A stretch of 64,000 bases of DNA from Fimenecus sp051881435 (GTDB taxonomy: Bacteria; Bacillota; Clostridia; Oscillospirales; Acutalibacteraceae), in the NCBI GenBank assembly GCA_051881435.1, contig JBJEPW010000009.1, forward strand, positions 1-64,000, read 5' to 3'. Numbering within the stretch: position 1 is the stretch's first letter; each line of letters opens with the position of its first letter. Below, one piece after another: positions 25,986-33,918 of this stretch. The notes under the pieces are model-generated. The model was not told the origin of the DNA. It made no database searches and was given only the letters and a program-made list of their open reading frames with translations. Position numbers and translations under genes: made by a program.

Positions 25986-27727
25986 AAATAGCAGTAGGTC
26001 AGGGAAGCTGCGGTATAGCCGCAGGCGCTATGAAAGCGTATGACGAACTGAAAAATAAACTTGATTTATCAAAGCATGAGCTTACCGTTACAGGCTGTAT
26101 AGGTATGTGCTATCTTGAACCTATCGTTGATGTGTATGATAATGATGAACTGCACAGATTTGTAAAGGTGTCAAAGGAAAGTGCGGAAAAAATAGCAAAA
26201 GCCGTAAATTGCGGCGATTTTTCCTCTGTAAAAGACCTTGAAATCTCTGATGAAGATAAACAATTCCTCGAAAAGCAAACAAGAATAGCACTTCGTCACT
26301 GCGGAGTTATAAACCCCGAAAAAATCGAGGATTATTTGAATGGGGACGGCTATAAAGCATTGAGTAAGGTCCTTACTTTAATGACGCCCGAAGAAGTAAT
26401 AGAAGAAATCAAAATTTCAGGGCTTGCAGGCAGAGGCGGTGCAGGCTTTCCCACTTGGTTTAAATGGAACGCCGCAAGACAGTCAAAGGGCGAAACAAAA
26501 TACCTCATCTGCAATGCGGACGAGGGCGACCCCGGTGCGTTTATGGACAGAGCGGTCATTGAGGGCGACCCCCACAATCTTATTGAGGGCATGATGATAG
26601 CCGCATACGCCATCGGCGCGTGTGAAGCGGTTGTCTATGTCCGCGCAGAGTATCCTCTCGCAATCCGCAGGCTTGAAAATGCGATAAAGCAAGCCCGTGA
26701 AAAGGGATATATCGGTAAGAATATTATGGGAACCGATTTTTCCTGTGAAATGCGTATAAAGGCAGGCGCAGGCGCATTTGTATGCGGCGAGGAAACTGCC
26801 CTTATCGAGTCCTTGGAGGGCTCTCGCGGTATGCCCAGACTTAAACCGCCTTTCCCCGCACAGTCGGGTTATTGGAGAAAACCGTCAAATATCAACAATG
26901 TTGAAACCTTTGCCAATGTTTCGTGGATTATTTTAAACGGCGGAAGTGCTTTTTCCGCAATGGGCACGGAAAACAGCAAGGGTACGAAGGTTTTTGCCCT
27001 CACAGGTAAAATCAGGAGGGGCGGACTTGTTGAAATACCCATGGGTAAAACACTGCGTGATGTTATTTTTGACATCGGCGGCGGAATTAAAAACGATAAA
27101 GAATTCAAGGCAGTTCAGATGGGCGGCCCCTCAGGCGGCTGTATTCCCGCAGAGCTCCTTGACACGGTAATAGATTATAAAGCGCTTTCCGCAACGGGCG
27201 CAATTATGGGCTCAGGCGGAATGGTTGTTATGGACAGCGATACCTGTATGGTTGAAATGGCCCGCTTCTTCCTCGATTTCACAGCCAAGGAATCCTGCGG
27301 AAAATGCGTTCATTGCCGTCTCGGTACAAAGAGAATGCTTGAAATTCTCACAAGAATTACCGAGGGTAACGGTAAGGAAGAAGACATTGACTTGCTCCGT
27401 GAGCTTTGCCTGACCGTTAAGGACGGCGCACTTTGCGGTCTCGGTCAAACCGCTCCCAACCCCGTGCTTACAACGCTGCGTTACTTTGAAAACGAATATG
27501 TTGAGCATATTAAAGATAAGCATTGTAAAGCCCATGAGTGTACAAACCTTCTCCGTTATGAAATAAACGGGGATAGTTGTAAAGGCTGTACTCTCTGTGC
27601 GAAAAAGTGTCCCGTTGGTGCTATCAGCGGTACAGTTAAAAATCCCCATGTTATTGATATGGATAAGTGTATTAAGTGCGGCAACTGTAAAACCGTATGC
27701 CGTTTCGGCGCTGTGGAGGTGAAATAA
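25982..27727 (+). CDS. NuoF/HydB-like FMN, NAD(H)-binding subunit
   Basis: The 581-residue subunit binds FMN and NAD(H) and routes electrons. An N-terminal thioredoxin-like domain has only three of four usual [2Fe-2S] cysteines (GSCGIA, then GCIGMC). The core holds the FMN loop GRGGAGFPTWFKW, the NADH-binding GEETALIESLEGSRG, and a [4Fe-4S] site in ESCGKCVHCRLG. Two C-terminal ferredoxin motifs follow (CKGCTLCAKKCPVG and CIKCGNCKTVC). These domains are shared by HydB, Stn and NADP-reducing hydrogenase subunits. One base separates it from the next gene. Confidence 0.93.
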   Translation: MKIAVGQGSCGIAAGAMKAYDELKNKLDLSKHELTVTGCIGMCYLEPIVDVYDNDELHRFVKVSKESAEKIAKAVNCGDFSSVKDLEISDEDKQFLEKQTRIALRHCGVINPEKIEDYLNGDGYKALSKVLTLMTPEEVIEEIKISGLAGRGGAGFPTWFKWNAARQSKGETKYLICNADEGDPGAFMDRAVIEGDPHNLIEGMMIAAYAIGACEAVVYVRAEYPLAIRRLENAIKQAREKGYIGKNIMGTDFSCEMRIKAGAGAFVCGEETALIESLEGSRGMPRLKPPFPAQSGYWRKPSNINNVETFANVSWIILNGGSAFSAMGTENSKGTKVFALTGKIRRGGLVEIPMGKTLRDVIFDIGGGIKNDKEFKAVQMGGPSGGCIPAELLDTVIDYKALSATGAIMGSGGMVVMDSDTCMVEMARFFLDFTAKESCGKCVHCRLGTKRMLEILTRITEGNGKEEDIDLLRELCLTVKDGALCGLGQTAPNPVLTTLRYFENEYVEHIKDKHCKAHECTNLLRYEINGDSCKGCTLCAKKCPVGAISGTVKNPHVIDMDKCIKCGNCKTVCRFGAVEVK

Positions 27728-30409
27728 ATGAGTGTAACTTTAACAATAGACGGAAAGAAAATCGTTGCAGAAGAGGGTATGTCAATACTCAACGCCGCTT
27801 CACAGAACGGAATTAAAATACCAAATCTCTGTTATGACGGTCGGGTTGAACTTTACGGCGCCTGCGGACTTTGCACAGTAGAGGTAGAGGGTAACCCAAA
27901 GCTTCTCCGTGCCTGCTCAACAAAGGTGAGCGACGGTATGGTGGTAAATACCCAAAGCGAAAGAATAAGAGCCTCCCGAAAGGTTGCACTTGAATTGCTC
28001 CTTTCCGACCACGACGGCGACTGCAAGGCTCCCTGCTCCAAGGCTTGCCCCGCAGGAACAGACTGTCAGGGCTATGTGGGACTTATCGCCAACGGCGAGT
28101 ATAAAGAGGCTGTAAAGCTTATTAAAGAAAAATTACCTTTGCCCGCTTCTATCGGAAGAATTTGCCCCCACCCATGTGAGAAACAGTGCCGCCGTCAGTA
28201 TGTTGACGAGCCTGTTTCAATCGCATTCCTTAAAAGCTTTGTTGCCGATGTGGATTTGAATGGCGATACTTTTGTGCCCGAAATTGAGCCGGACAGCGGC
28301 AAGAGCGTTGCAATTATCGGCGGAGGACCTGCCGGACTTACAGCCGCATATTTCTTGCGTGCAAAGGGTCATAAGGTAACAATTTTGGAACAAATGCCTA
28401 AAATGGGTGGAATGCTTCGCTACGGTATTCCCGAATACCGACTTCCCAAAGCGGTTCTCGATAAAGAAATCAAGCTTATTGAGGATATGGGCGTTACACT
28501 TAAAAACGGAGTTAAGATTGGTAAGGATATCACTCTTGATTCACTCCGCGAGGATTTCGACGCCGTTCTCGTTGCTATCGGTGCATGGAACAGCAGTAAA
28601 ATGCGTGTTCAGGGCGAGGATTTAGAGGGCGTTTGGGGCGGAATTGACTTATTGCGTGAAGTTGCACTCGGTAACCGCCCGAATATCGGCAAAAATGTAG
28701 CCGTTTGCGGCGGAGGTAATACCGCAATGGACGCTTGCCGTACAGCCGTAAGATTGGGCGCAGAAAATGTGTATGTTATTTATCGCCGTACCAAGGACGA
28801 GATGCCTGCCGACCCGCAGGAAATCCTCGAATCTGAGGAGGAGGGCGTTGTATATAAGTATCTGACCAATCCCATTGAGTTTATAGGAGAAAACGGAAAA
28901 CTTAACGGCGCAATTCTTCAAAAAATGCGTCTCGGTGAGCCTGACGAAAGCGGACGCCGCCGTCCCGAGCCTATTGAGGGTGAGACTGAAACACTTTCAC
29001 TTGATACAGTGATAATGGCTATCGGTCAGTATCCCAATCTCGAAGGCTTTGATGAATTGGAAGCAACACGCAAAAACACAATTTCAGCGGACGAAAGCAG
29101 ATTTACAACCTCTGTTGACGGTGTATTTGCCGTAGGGGACGCTACAAACAAGGGTGCGGATATTGCAATCGCCGCAATAGGCGAGGCACATAAAGCCGCC
29201 GTTGTTATCGACCGTTATCTTAACGGTGAAACAGTAGGATATAAAAAGCCTTATTTTGTAGAGCGTGATAATTCCTCTATTGATTTCACAAGATTTCCCA
29301 AAGAGCCGAGGGCGAAAATGCCCCATCTTGCTCCCGCAGAGAGAAAAACAAACTTTAAAGAGGTCAATTTCGGCTTTTCCGAGGAGCAGGCCAAAAAAGA
29401 GGCAATGCGTTGCCTTGAATGCGGCTGTCACGATTATTACGAGTGTAAGTTGATTTCTTATGCAAACGATTACGATGTTAAGCCTGTTCGTTTCAAAGGC
29501 GAAAAGCATAACAGAAATACCGAAAATAAAAACGACCTTATCAGCCGTAACAGCGATAAATGTATCCTTTGCGGACTTTGCGTAAGAGTTTGCGACGAGG
29601 TTATGGGCAAAACAGCGCTGGGACTTATTAACCGCGGCTTTAATTCCGTTGTTGAGCCCGAGCTTAATAAGCCCTTGGGCGATACGGACTGCATTATGTG
29701 CGGTCAGTGCGTAGCCCTTTGTCCCACAGGCGCTCTGCGTGAAAAAACACCTCTTGTAAAGAGCGTTCCCGTTAAGGAAAAGAGCTGCGAGAGCGTTTGC
29801 ACTTTCTGCTCAAATCTCTGCTCCGTTGATTACCGTTATATCGGCTCAACCGTTACAAGAGCCTTGCCCTGCGGCGAAAAGGAAATCCTTTGTAAGGGCG
29901 GCCGTTTCGGAATTCTTAACGAGCAGAAAAACACAACCGATTTCAGTTCGTCACTTGAAAATATTGATGCTGTTGTAATAGGCGGCAGAGTTTCGGCAGA
30001 AACGGTATTTGTGCTCAAAAAGTATGCAGAAGAAAATAACCTCCGGATTTTCACAACGGCAGTACCCACAGATGCGAACTACTATGCAATTTCAAAACTT
30101 AACATTCCGCAGTACAGCAATACCGCAAAGAATGTTTTAAGTGTAAATGCAGAAATCGAAGCTGTAAATACTGTATGTATTTCACCGTATTACGAATCAG
30201 GCACATTCTTTGATAAATACGGCAACAAGAGAGTAAAAGCTCCGATTTTTAAGGGCGAAAGTTTTGCGGAATTTGTTAATAGCAAGCTTTCAACTCCTTA
30301 CAGTGATATTTTGCTTGAAACAGAAAAAGCCGTCGATGCAAAATCAACGGGCACTGTAACAAATGAAGATATAATAAAAAGCAGTGAATTATTTGAAAAT
30401 ATAAAATAA
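27728..30409 (+). CDS. GltD/NfnB-like FAD subunit with NuoG-type iron-sulfur domains (Stn-like)
   Basis: This 893-residue iron-sulfur flavoprotein begins with a [2Fe-2S] domain (YGACGLCTVEV), then the GltD-type cluster domain (CKAPCSKACPAG; CPHPCEKQC). The FAD fold shows IIGGGPAGLTAAYFL, the NADPH site CGGGNTAMDACRTAVRLG, and a second FAD motif GVFAVGDATNKGAD. Two ferredoxin motifs (CILCGLCVRVC, CIMCGQCVALC) lead to a molybdopterin-type [4Fe-4S] motif (CTFCSNLC) and a short C-terminal remnant of NuoG. No H-cluster or molybdenum site is present. With NuoE and NuoF subunits this matches the Stn family of bifurcating NADPH:NAD/ferredoxin transhydrogenases; direction in vivo is unknown. Confidence 0.85.
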   Translation: MSVTLTIDGKKIVAEEGMSILNAASQNGIKIPNLCYDGRVELYGACGLCTVEVEGNPKLLRACSTKVSDGMVVNTQSERIRASRKVALELLLSDHDGDCKAPCSKACPAGTDCQGYVGLIANGEYKEAVKLIKEKLPLPASIGRICPHPCEKQCRRQYVDEPVSIAFLKSFVADVDLNGDTFVPEIEPDSGKSVAIIGGGPAGLTAAYFLRAKGHKVTILEQMPKMGGMLRYGIPEYRLPKAVLDKEIKLIEDMGVTLKNGVKIGKDITLDSLREDFDAVLVAIGAWNSSKMRVQGEDLEGVWGGIDLLREVALGNRPNIGKNVAVCGGGNTAMDACRTAVRLGAENVYVIYRRTKDEMPADPQEILESEEEGVVYKYLTNPIEFIGENGKLNGAILQKMRLGEPDESGRRRPEPIEGETETLSLDTVIMAIGQYPNLEGFDELEATRKNTISADESRFTTSVDGVFAVGDATNKGADIAIAAIGEAHKAAVVIDRYLNGETVGYKKPYFVERDNSSIDFTRFPKEPRAKMPHLAPAERKTNFKEVNFGFSEEQAKKEAMRCLECGCHDYYECKLISYANDYDVKPVRFKGEKHNRNTENKNDLISRNSDKCILCGLCVRVCDEVMGKTALGLINRGFNSVVEPELNKPLGDTDCIMCGQCVALCPTGALREKTPLVKSVPVKEKSCESVCTFCSNLCSVDYRYIGSTVTRALPCGEKEILCKGGRFGILNEQKNTTDFSSSLENIDAVVIGGRVSAETVFVLKKYAEENNLRIFTTAVPTDANYYAISKLNIPQYSNTAKNVLSVNAEIEAVNTVCISPYYESGTFFDKYGNKRVKAPIFKGESFAEFVNSKLSTPYSDILLETEKAVDAKSTGTVTNEDIIKSSELFENIK

Positions 30410-30422
30410 TGTAAAACAAGTC

Positions 30423-30464
30423 AAAATGCTCTTCTCGCCGCGTGCGAGAGGGGCATTTGTAAAT
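30423..30464 (+). terminator. Hairpin after the transhydrogenase operon
   Basis: AAATGC and TCTCGC arms pair with GCGAGA and GCATTT around CGCGT with small mismatches. The T-tract is short (TTTGT), so termination may be inefficient. Confidence 0.5.
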
Positions 30465-30489
30465 TATGTGTTAAAATAACAGTATTTTC

Positions 30490-30518
30490 TTGATAAAATA
30501 AATTGTTTATGATATTAT
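30490..30518 (+). promoter_or_regulatory. Sigma-A promoter for metF and the following cassette
   Basis: TTGATA, 17 bp, TATTAT, 17 bp before the metF start. The short leader leaves no room for a riboswitch. Confidence 0.6.
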
Positions 30519-30535
30519 TTTTTGTGGTGATTTGA

Positions 30536-31393
30536 ATGAGGATAACAGAAAAACTGACTGTAAAAGACAGTCTTATTTCATTTGAGGTTTTTCCGCCCAA
30601 AACCGATTCCGCTTTTGACAGTATTGAACGCTCCGTCAGGGAGCTTGCGGCGTTTAACCCCGATTTTATGAGCGTGACCTACGGCGCAGGCGGCGGTACA
30701 TCGCAATATACCGTAAAAATTGCCTCGCTTATTAAAAACAGGCTTGATACAACCGCGCTGGCGCACCTTACATGCGCTTCAACCACGAAAGAGCAGATTT
30801 CAGGTATTCTTGACAGCTTAAAATCAAATAATATTGACAATGTTTTGGCGTTAAGAGGGGATTTGCCCGAGAATTTTTCCTCCCGCAGCGGCAATTATTA
30901 CGATTATGCCTGTGAGCTTGTATCGGAGATTAAAAAGTACGGTTGTTTTGATGTGGGTGCCGCTTGTTATCCCGAGTGTCACACAGAATGTGACAGTTTG
31001 GAAAAGGATATTGAAAATTTAAAGAAAAAAGTAGATTGCGGTGTTGATTTCCTTATCACTCAGCTATTTTATGATAATGATGTATTCTATTCTTTCATCG
31101 AAAAGATTAGGAAAAAGGGCGTTTTTGTCCCAGTATTTGCAGGCATTATGCCTATAACAAATATAAAACAGATTGACAGAATTATATCCTTGTCAGGCAC
31201 CAAAATTCCCGATGAGGTAAATGCTTTCCTCAATAAGTATTCCGACAATCCCGAAAGCTTGCACAAAGCAGGTCTTGATTTTGCGGTAAAACAAGTGAAC
31301 GATTTGCTTAAAAACGGCGTTCAGGGTATCCATATTTATACGATGAACAAGCCCTTGACTGCCGAAACGGTTTTAAAGGGAATGCCAAGGTGA
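30536..31393 (+). CDS. metF: Methylenetetrahydrofolate reductase
   Basis: MetF reduces 5,10-methylene-THF to 5-methyl-THF for methionine synthesis or one-carbon metabolism. The TIM-barrel protein has 285 residues. The N-terminal FEVFPPKTDSAF carries the catalytic glutamate, then SVTYGAGG. ALAHLTCAST and DFLITQLFYDN carry FAD and folate contacts. No MetV-like zinc protein gene is next to it, so it resembles the single-subunit form. It is followed after only 4 bp by a DUF5685 gene and appears to be the first gene of a four-gene operon. Confidence 0.92.
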   Translation: MRITEKLTVKDSLISFEVFPPKTDSAFDSIERSVRELAAFNPDFMSVTYGAGGGTSQYTVKIASLIKNRLDTTALAHLTCASTTKEQISGILDSLKSNNIDNVLALRGDLPENFSSRSGNYYDYACELVSEIKKYGCFDVGAACYPECHTECDSLEKDIENLKKKVDCGVDFLITQLFYDNDVFYSFIEKIRKKGVFVPVFAGIMPITNIKQIDRIISLSGTKIPDEVNAFLNKYSDNPESLHKAGLDFAVKQVNDLLKNGVQGIHIYTMNKPLTAETVLKGMPR

Positions 31394-31397
31394 CTTT

Positions 31398-32252
31398 ATG
31401 TTCGGATATGTTACCGTTTATAAGCCCGAATTGAAAATTAAGGAATATGAGGCATATAAGGGCGTTTATTGCACTCTTTGTAAGCAAATGGGAAAAGAAT
31501 ACGGCTTGCTTTCACGCTTTCTTTTAAGCTATGACGGCGCGTTTTATGTAATGTATAAAATCGGAATTTCCGATAACAGTATCTCTGCCGAAAATTCCCG
31601 CTGTACCTTTAATCCTTGTAAAAAATGTCTTAAAATAAACTGCTCAGGCAATGCGTATTCCCTTGCAAGCACGATAACCGTAATACTTTCATATTTTAAA
31701 TTGAGGGATAATATAAACGACGGCTCATTTTTAAAAAAAATACCGTTGTATTTGATTTATCCGTATTTTTGGTGTCTTAAAAGGAAAGCGCAGAAAAAAT
31801 ACCCCGATATTTTTGAAACCGTAAAAAGGGGAATGGAAAATCAGTTCGCCGCCGAAAAGAAAGAAAACATTTCTCTTGACGAAGCGGCAGATGCGTCCGC
31901 AAAAATGCTCGGTTACCTTTTTGCATACGGTGAAAACGGTGACAAAGCGGAAACGGCGGAAAAATTCGGCTATCAGTTAGGCAGAGCCGTGTATTTCCTT
32001 GACGCTTTCGACGATTACGGGAAAGATATAAAAAACGGCTCTTTCAATCCGTTTAAAAATACCCCGAATTTTACAGATGACGCTCTTTTGGCAGTTAACC
32101 TGTCGTTGGGAGAGCTATCCAAACAGCTGAAAAACAATAAGTTAAATAATTTTAATACCATAGCGGATAATATTATTTGTGACGGCATGAGTTACCGCTT
32201 GGAAAAAACAGCCGAAAAATACAGAGGTGACAAATTTGAACAACCCGTATGA
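31398..32252 (+). CDS. DUF5685-family protein with cysteine and aspartate motifs
   Basis: This soluble, largely helical protein has 284 residues. Six cysteines stand in two groups, C25-x2-C28 (YCTLC) and C69, C74, C77, C82, a likely metal site. Two Asp-rich helices follow: LRDNIND (102-108) and LDAFDDYGKD (201-210). The latter resemble the diphosphate-binding aspartates of isoprenoid synthases, though this is only a resemblance. The family has no established function to my knowledge. Its end overlaps the J-like gene, and both carry cysteine clusters, so they probably act together. Confidence 0.75.
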   Translation: MFGYVTVYKPELKIKEYEAYKGVYCTLCKQMGKEYGLLSRFLLSYDGAFYVMYKIGISDNSISAENSRCTFNPCKKCLKINCSGNAYSLASTITVILSYFKLRDNINDGSFLKKIPLYLIYPYFWCLKRKAQKKYPDIFETVKRGMENQFAAEKKENISLDEAADASAKMLGYLFAYGENGDKAETAEKFGYQLGRAVYFLDAFDDYGKDIKNGSFNPFKNTPNFTDDALLAVNLSLGELSKQLKNNKLNNFNTIADNIICDGMSYRLEKTAEKYRGDKFEQPV

Positions 32253-32832
32253 ATTCCTCGGAGTAAGCAGAAACGCAACCGAACAGCAAGTTATGGACGC
32301 TTACAGAAGAATTGCAGGTGAAATTCAGAATTCAAATCTTTCCCCGGAGGAAAGAGCAAACAGAATGAGAGAGCTTGACAGCGCTTATGATTTTGTTGTA
32401 AATGAATTAAGAGGAACAGGCGCCTATTATTCATCAACTCAAAGCAATTATGGGGGAAACGGCGGTTCTGCCTCACAGTTTTCCGATATTCGCGACCGTA
32501 TCAATGCGGGCAGAATTGACGATGCCGAAACAATTCTTGACGGTATTCCCTCATCAATGCGTACTGCGGAGTGGCATTATCTCAAAGGCTTGATTCATCA
32601 GCGCCGAGGCTGGCTTAACGACGCATATCGCTGTTACCAGACCGCATGCTCAATTGACCCCACCAATCCCGAGTATGCCGCCGCGTTTAATGCTATGAAT
32701 AATAATGCGGCAGGCGGATACAGAACCGCGCGTAACAGCACAGGATGCGATGCTTGCGATGTTTGTTCGGGCCTTATTTGTGCCGATTGTTGCTGTGAGT
32801 GTATGGGAGGGGACTTAATCCCGTGTTGTTGA
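32236..32832 (+). CDS. J-domain-like/TPR protein with cysteine-rich tail
   Basis: This protein has 198 residues. Residues 3-58 resemble a J-domain (NPYEFLGVSRNATEQQVMDA) but lack the HPD motif that stimulates Hsp70. A glycine/serine linker is followed by TPR-like helices (WHYLKGLIHQRRGWLNDAYR). The last 28 residues hold ten cysteines (CDACDVC, CADCCCEC and a terminal CC). The TTG start at 32236 has AGAGGTGA as SD; a GTG three codons upstream lies in that SD. Without HPD it is more likely a scaffold or targeting protein than a DnaK co-chaperone. It lies between DUF5685 and a membrane protein gene. Confidence 0.75.
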   Translation: MNNPYEFLGVSRNATEQQVMDAYRRIAGEIQNSNLSPEERANRMRELDSAYDFVVNELRGTGAYYSSTQSNYGGNGGSASQFSDIRDRINAGRIDDAETILDGIPSSMRTAEWHYLKGLIHQRRGWLNDAYRCYQTACSIDPTNPEYAAAFNAMNNNAAGGYRTARNSTGCDACDVCSGLICADCCCECMGGDLIPCC

Positions 32833-32833
32833 T

Positions 32834-33379
32834 ATGATTAACAGAAAACAGCGTTCGGTTAAAGCGGCGTTCGGCGGAGTTGCTGCCGCACTGTCAGTCG
32901 TGCTTATGTTTATGACAGGCGTAATCCCGTCTTTAACGTATGCAATTCCCGCAGTCAGCGGAGCATTGCTTATGGCATTGGTAGTTGAAACAGGACCTGC
33001 CTTTGCCGCGACTGTCTATTTTGCAGTGGCTCTGCTTTCGTTGTTTGTTGTGGCAGATAAAGAAGCGGCAGTTATGTATGCGCTGTTTTTCGGCTATTAT
33101 CCTATAATAAAAGGCTTACTTGAAAAAAGACTTAAAGGGCTTTGGTGCTGGCTTGTAAAATACATCACTTTCAATGTTGCAGTAATTACCGCGTATTTCA
33201 TTATTACAAAAATTCTGCTGATTTCTTTTGACGATATGGCGTCTTTCGGAAAGTGGGCAATGCCTTTGCTTTTGCTTGCGGGGAATATTGTGTTTTTTAT
33301 CTATGATGTTGCATTGACAAGACTCGTCACAGCATATTCATTAAGCTGGCGAAAGTATGTCAGAAGGATTTTTAAGTGA
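32834..33379 (+). CDS. Polytopic membrane protein of the DUF5685 cassette
   Basis: This 181-residue protein is hydrophobic, with about five transmembrane segments (starting near residues 10, 38, 60, 105 and 138) and a basic C-terminus. Size and pattern resemble ECF-type substrate-binding subunits, but I see no decisive motif. It starts one base after the J-like gene and is followed by a terminator. Function unknown. Confidence 0.7.
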   Translation: MINRKQRSVKAAFGGVAAALSVVLMFMTGVIPSLTYAIPAVSGALLMALVVETGPAFAATVYFAVALLSLFVVADKEAAVMYALFFGYYPIIKGLLEKRLKGLWCWLVKYITFNVAVITAYFIITKILLISFDDMASFGKWAMPLLLLAGNIVFFIYDVALTRLVTAYSLSWRKYVRRIFK

Positions 33380-33417
33380 TTCTCTATCTTTCCATATTTA
33401 ATGATAAATAGTAGAAA

Positions 33418-33456
33418 TAAAAATCCGTCCTCAAAAGAGAACGGATTTTTGTTTTG
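33418..33456 (+). terminator. Terminator of the metF operon
   Basis: AAAATCCGT pairs with ACGGATTTT around a CCTCAAAAGAGA loop that itself contains a CTC/GAG stem, then TGTTTTG. Confidence 0.8.
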
Positions 33457-33581
33457 TTAAGAAACAGGGGGGAATTTCTGATATGGACTTAAACCTGCAA
33501 TGATATTTTAATATTTACTTTCGGAGGCCAAGTCATTATTTTGCTATTACTTATCAATTCCAAAGCCCAGAGGCGTTTGCA

Positions 33582-33613
33582 GTGAAGAGTGAAAAGTGAA
33601 GAGGTAAGAAGTA
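33582..33613. repeat. Short purine-rich direct repeats
   Basis: Imperfect GTGAAGA/GTGAAAA units repeat about four times. The rest of the 33.46-33.61 kb stretch carries no gene or clear signal. Confidence 0.45.
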
Positions 33614-33645
33614 AAAATCCCGAATGCGTTAGCATTCGGGATTTT
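33613..33645 (-). terminator. Terminator of tRNA-Leu
   Basis: CCCGAATGC pairs with GCATTCGGG around a four-base loop, with T5 on the minus strand immediately after the tRNA 3' end. Confidence 0.85.
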
Positions 33646-33732
33646 TGGTGCCGGTGACCGGGGTCGAACCGGTACGGTATCGCTACCACTGGATTTTGAG
33701 TCCAGCACGTCTGCCAATTCCATCACACCGGC
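33646..33732 (-). tRNA. tRNA-Leu (anticodon CAA)
   Basis: Minus strand. The acceptor arms GCCGGTG and CACCGGC pair, with discriminator A and an encoded CCA. The anticodon stem CTGGA/TCCAG encloses loop CTCAAAA, giving CAA, which reads UUG. A long variable arm (class II) and the T-arm with GGTTCGACCCC are present. It is followed by its own terminator. Confidence 0.95.
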
Positions 33733-33918
33733 AAAAGCTTGCCTTGATATTATATGAAATTTTAACGGAAAAGTCAATAGATGTCAGCAGAGTTTTTTTG
33801 CGTAAACATACATTTTATAAAATTTACAAAAAAATATACAACACGCTGTACATTTGCTTGCATTTTTCATTTTATTGTGTTAAAGTATTACTATATTTTT
33901 ATATAGGGGGTAAAGTTT

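Noticed and set aside
25482..30409. Electron-bifurcating [FeFe] hydrogenase HydABC
   Set aside because: The large subunit has no H-cluster motifs and instead carries GltD-type FAD and NADPH motifs.
30490..30535. SAM or other riboswitch before metF
   Set aside because: The leader after the promoter is under 20 nt, too short for a riboswitch.
32236..32832. Classical DnaJ co-chaperone
   Set aside because: The J-like region lacks HPD and the protein has no G/F, zinc-finger or CTD domains of DnaJ.
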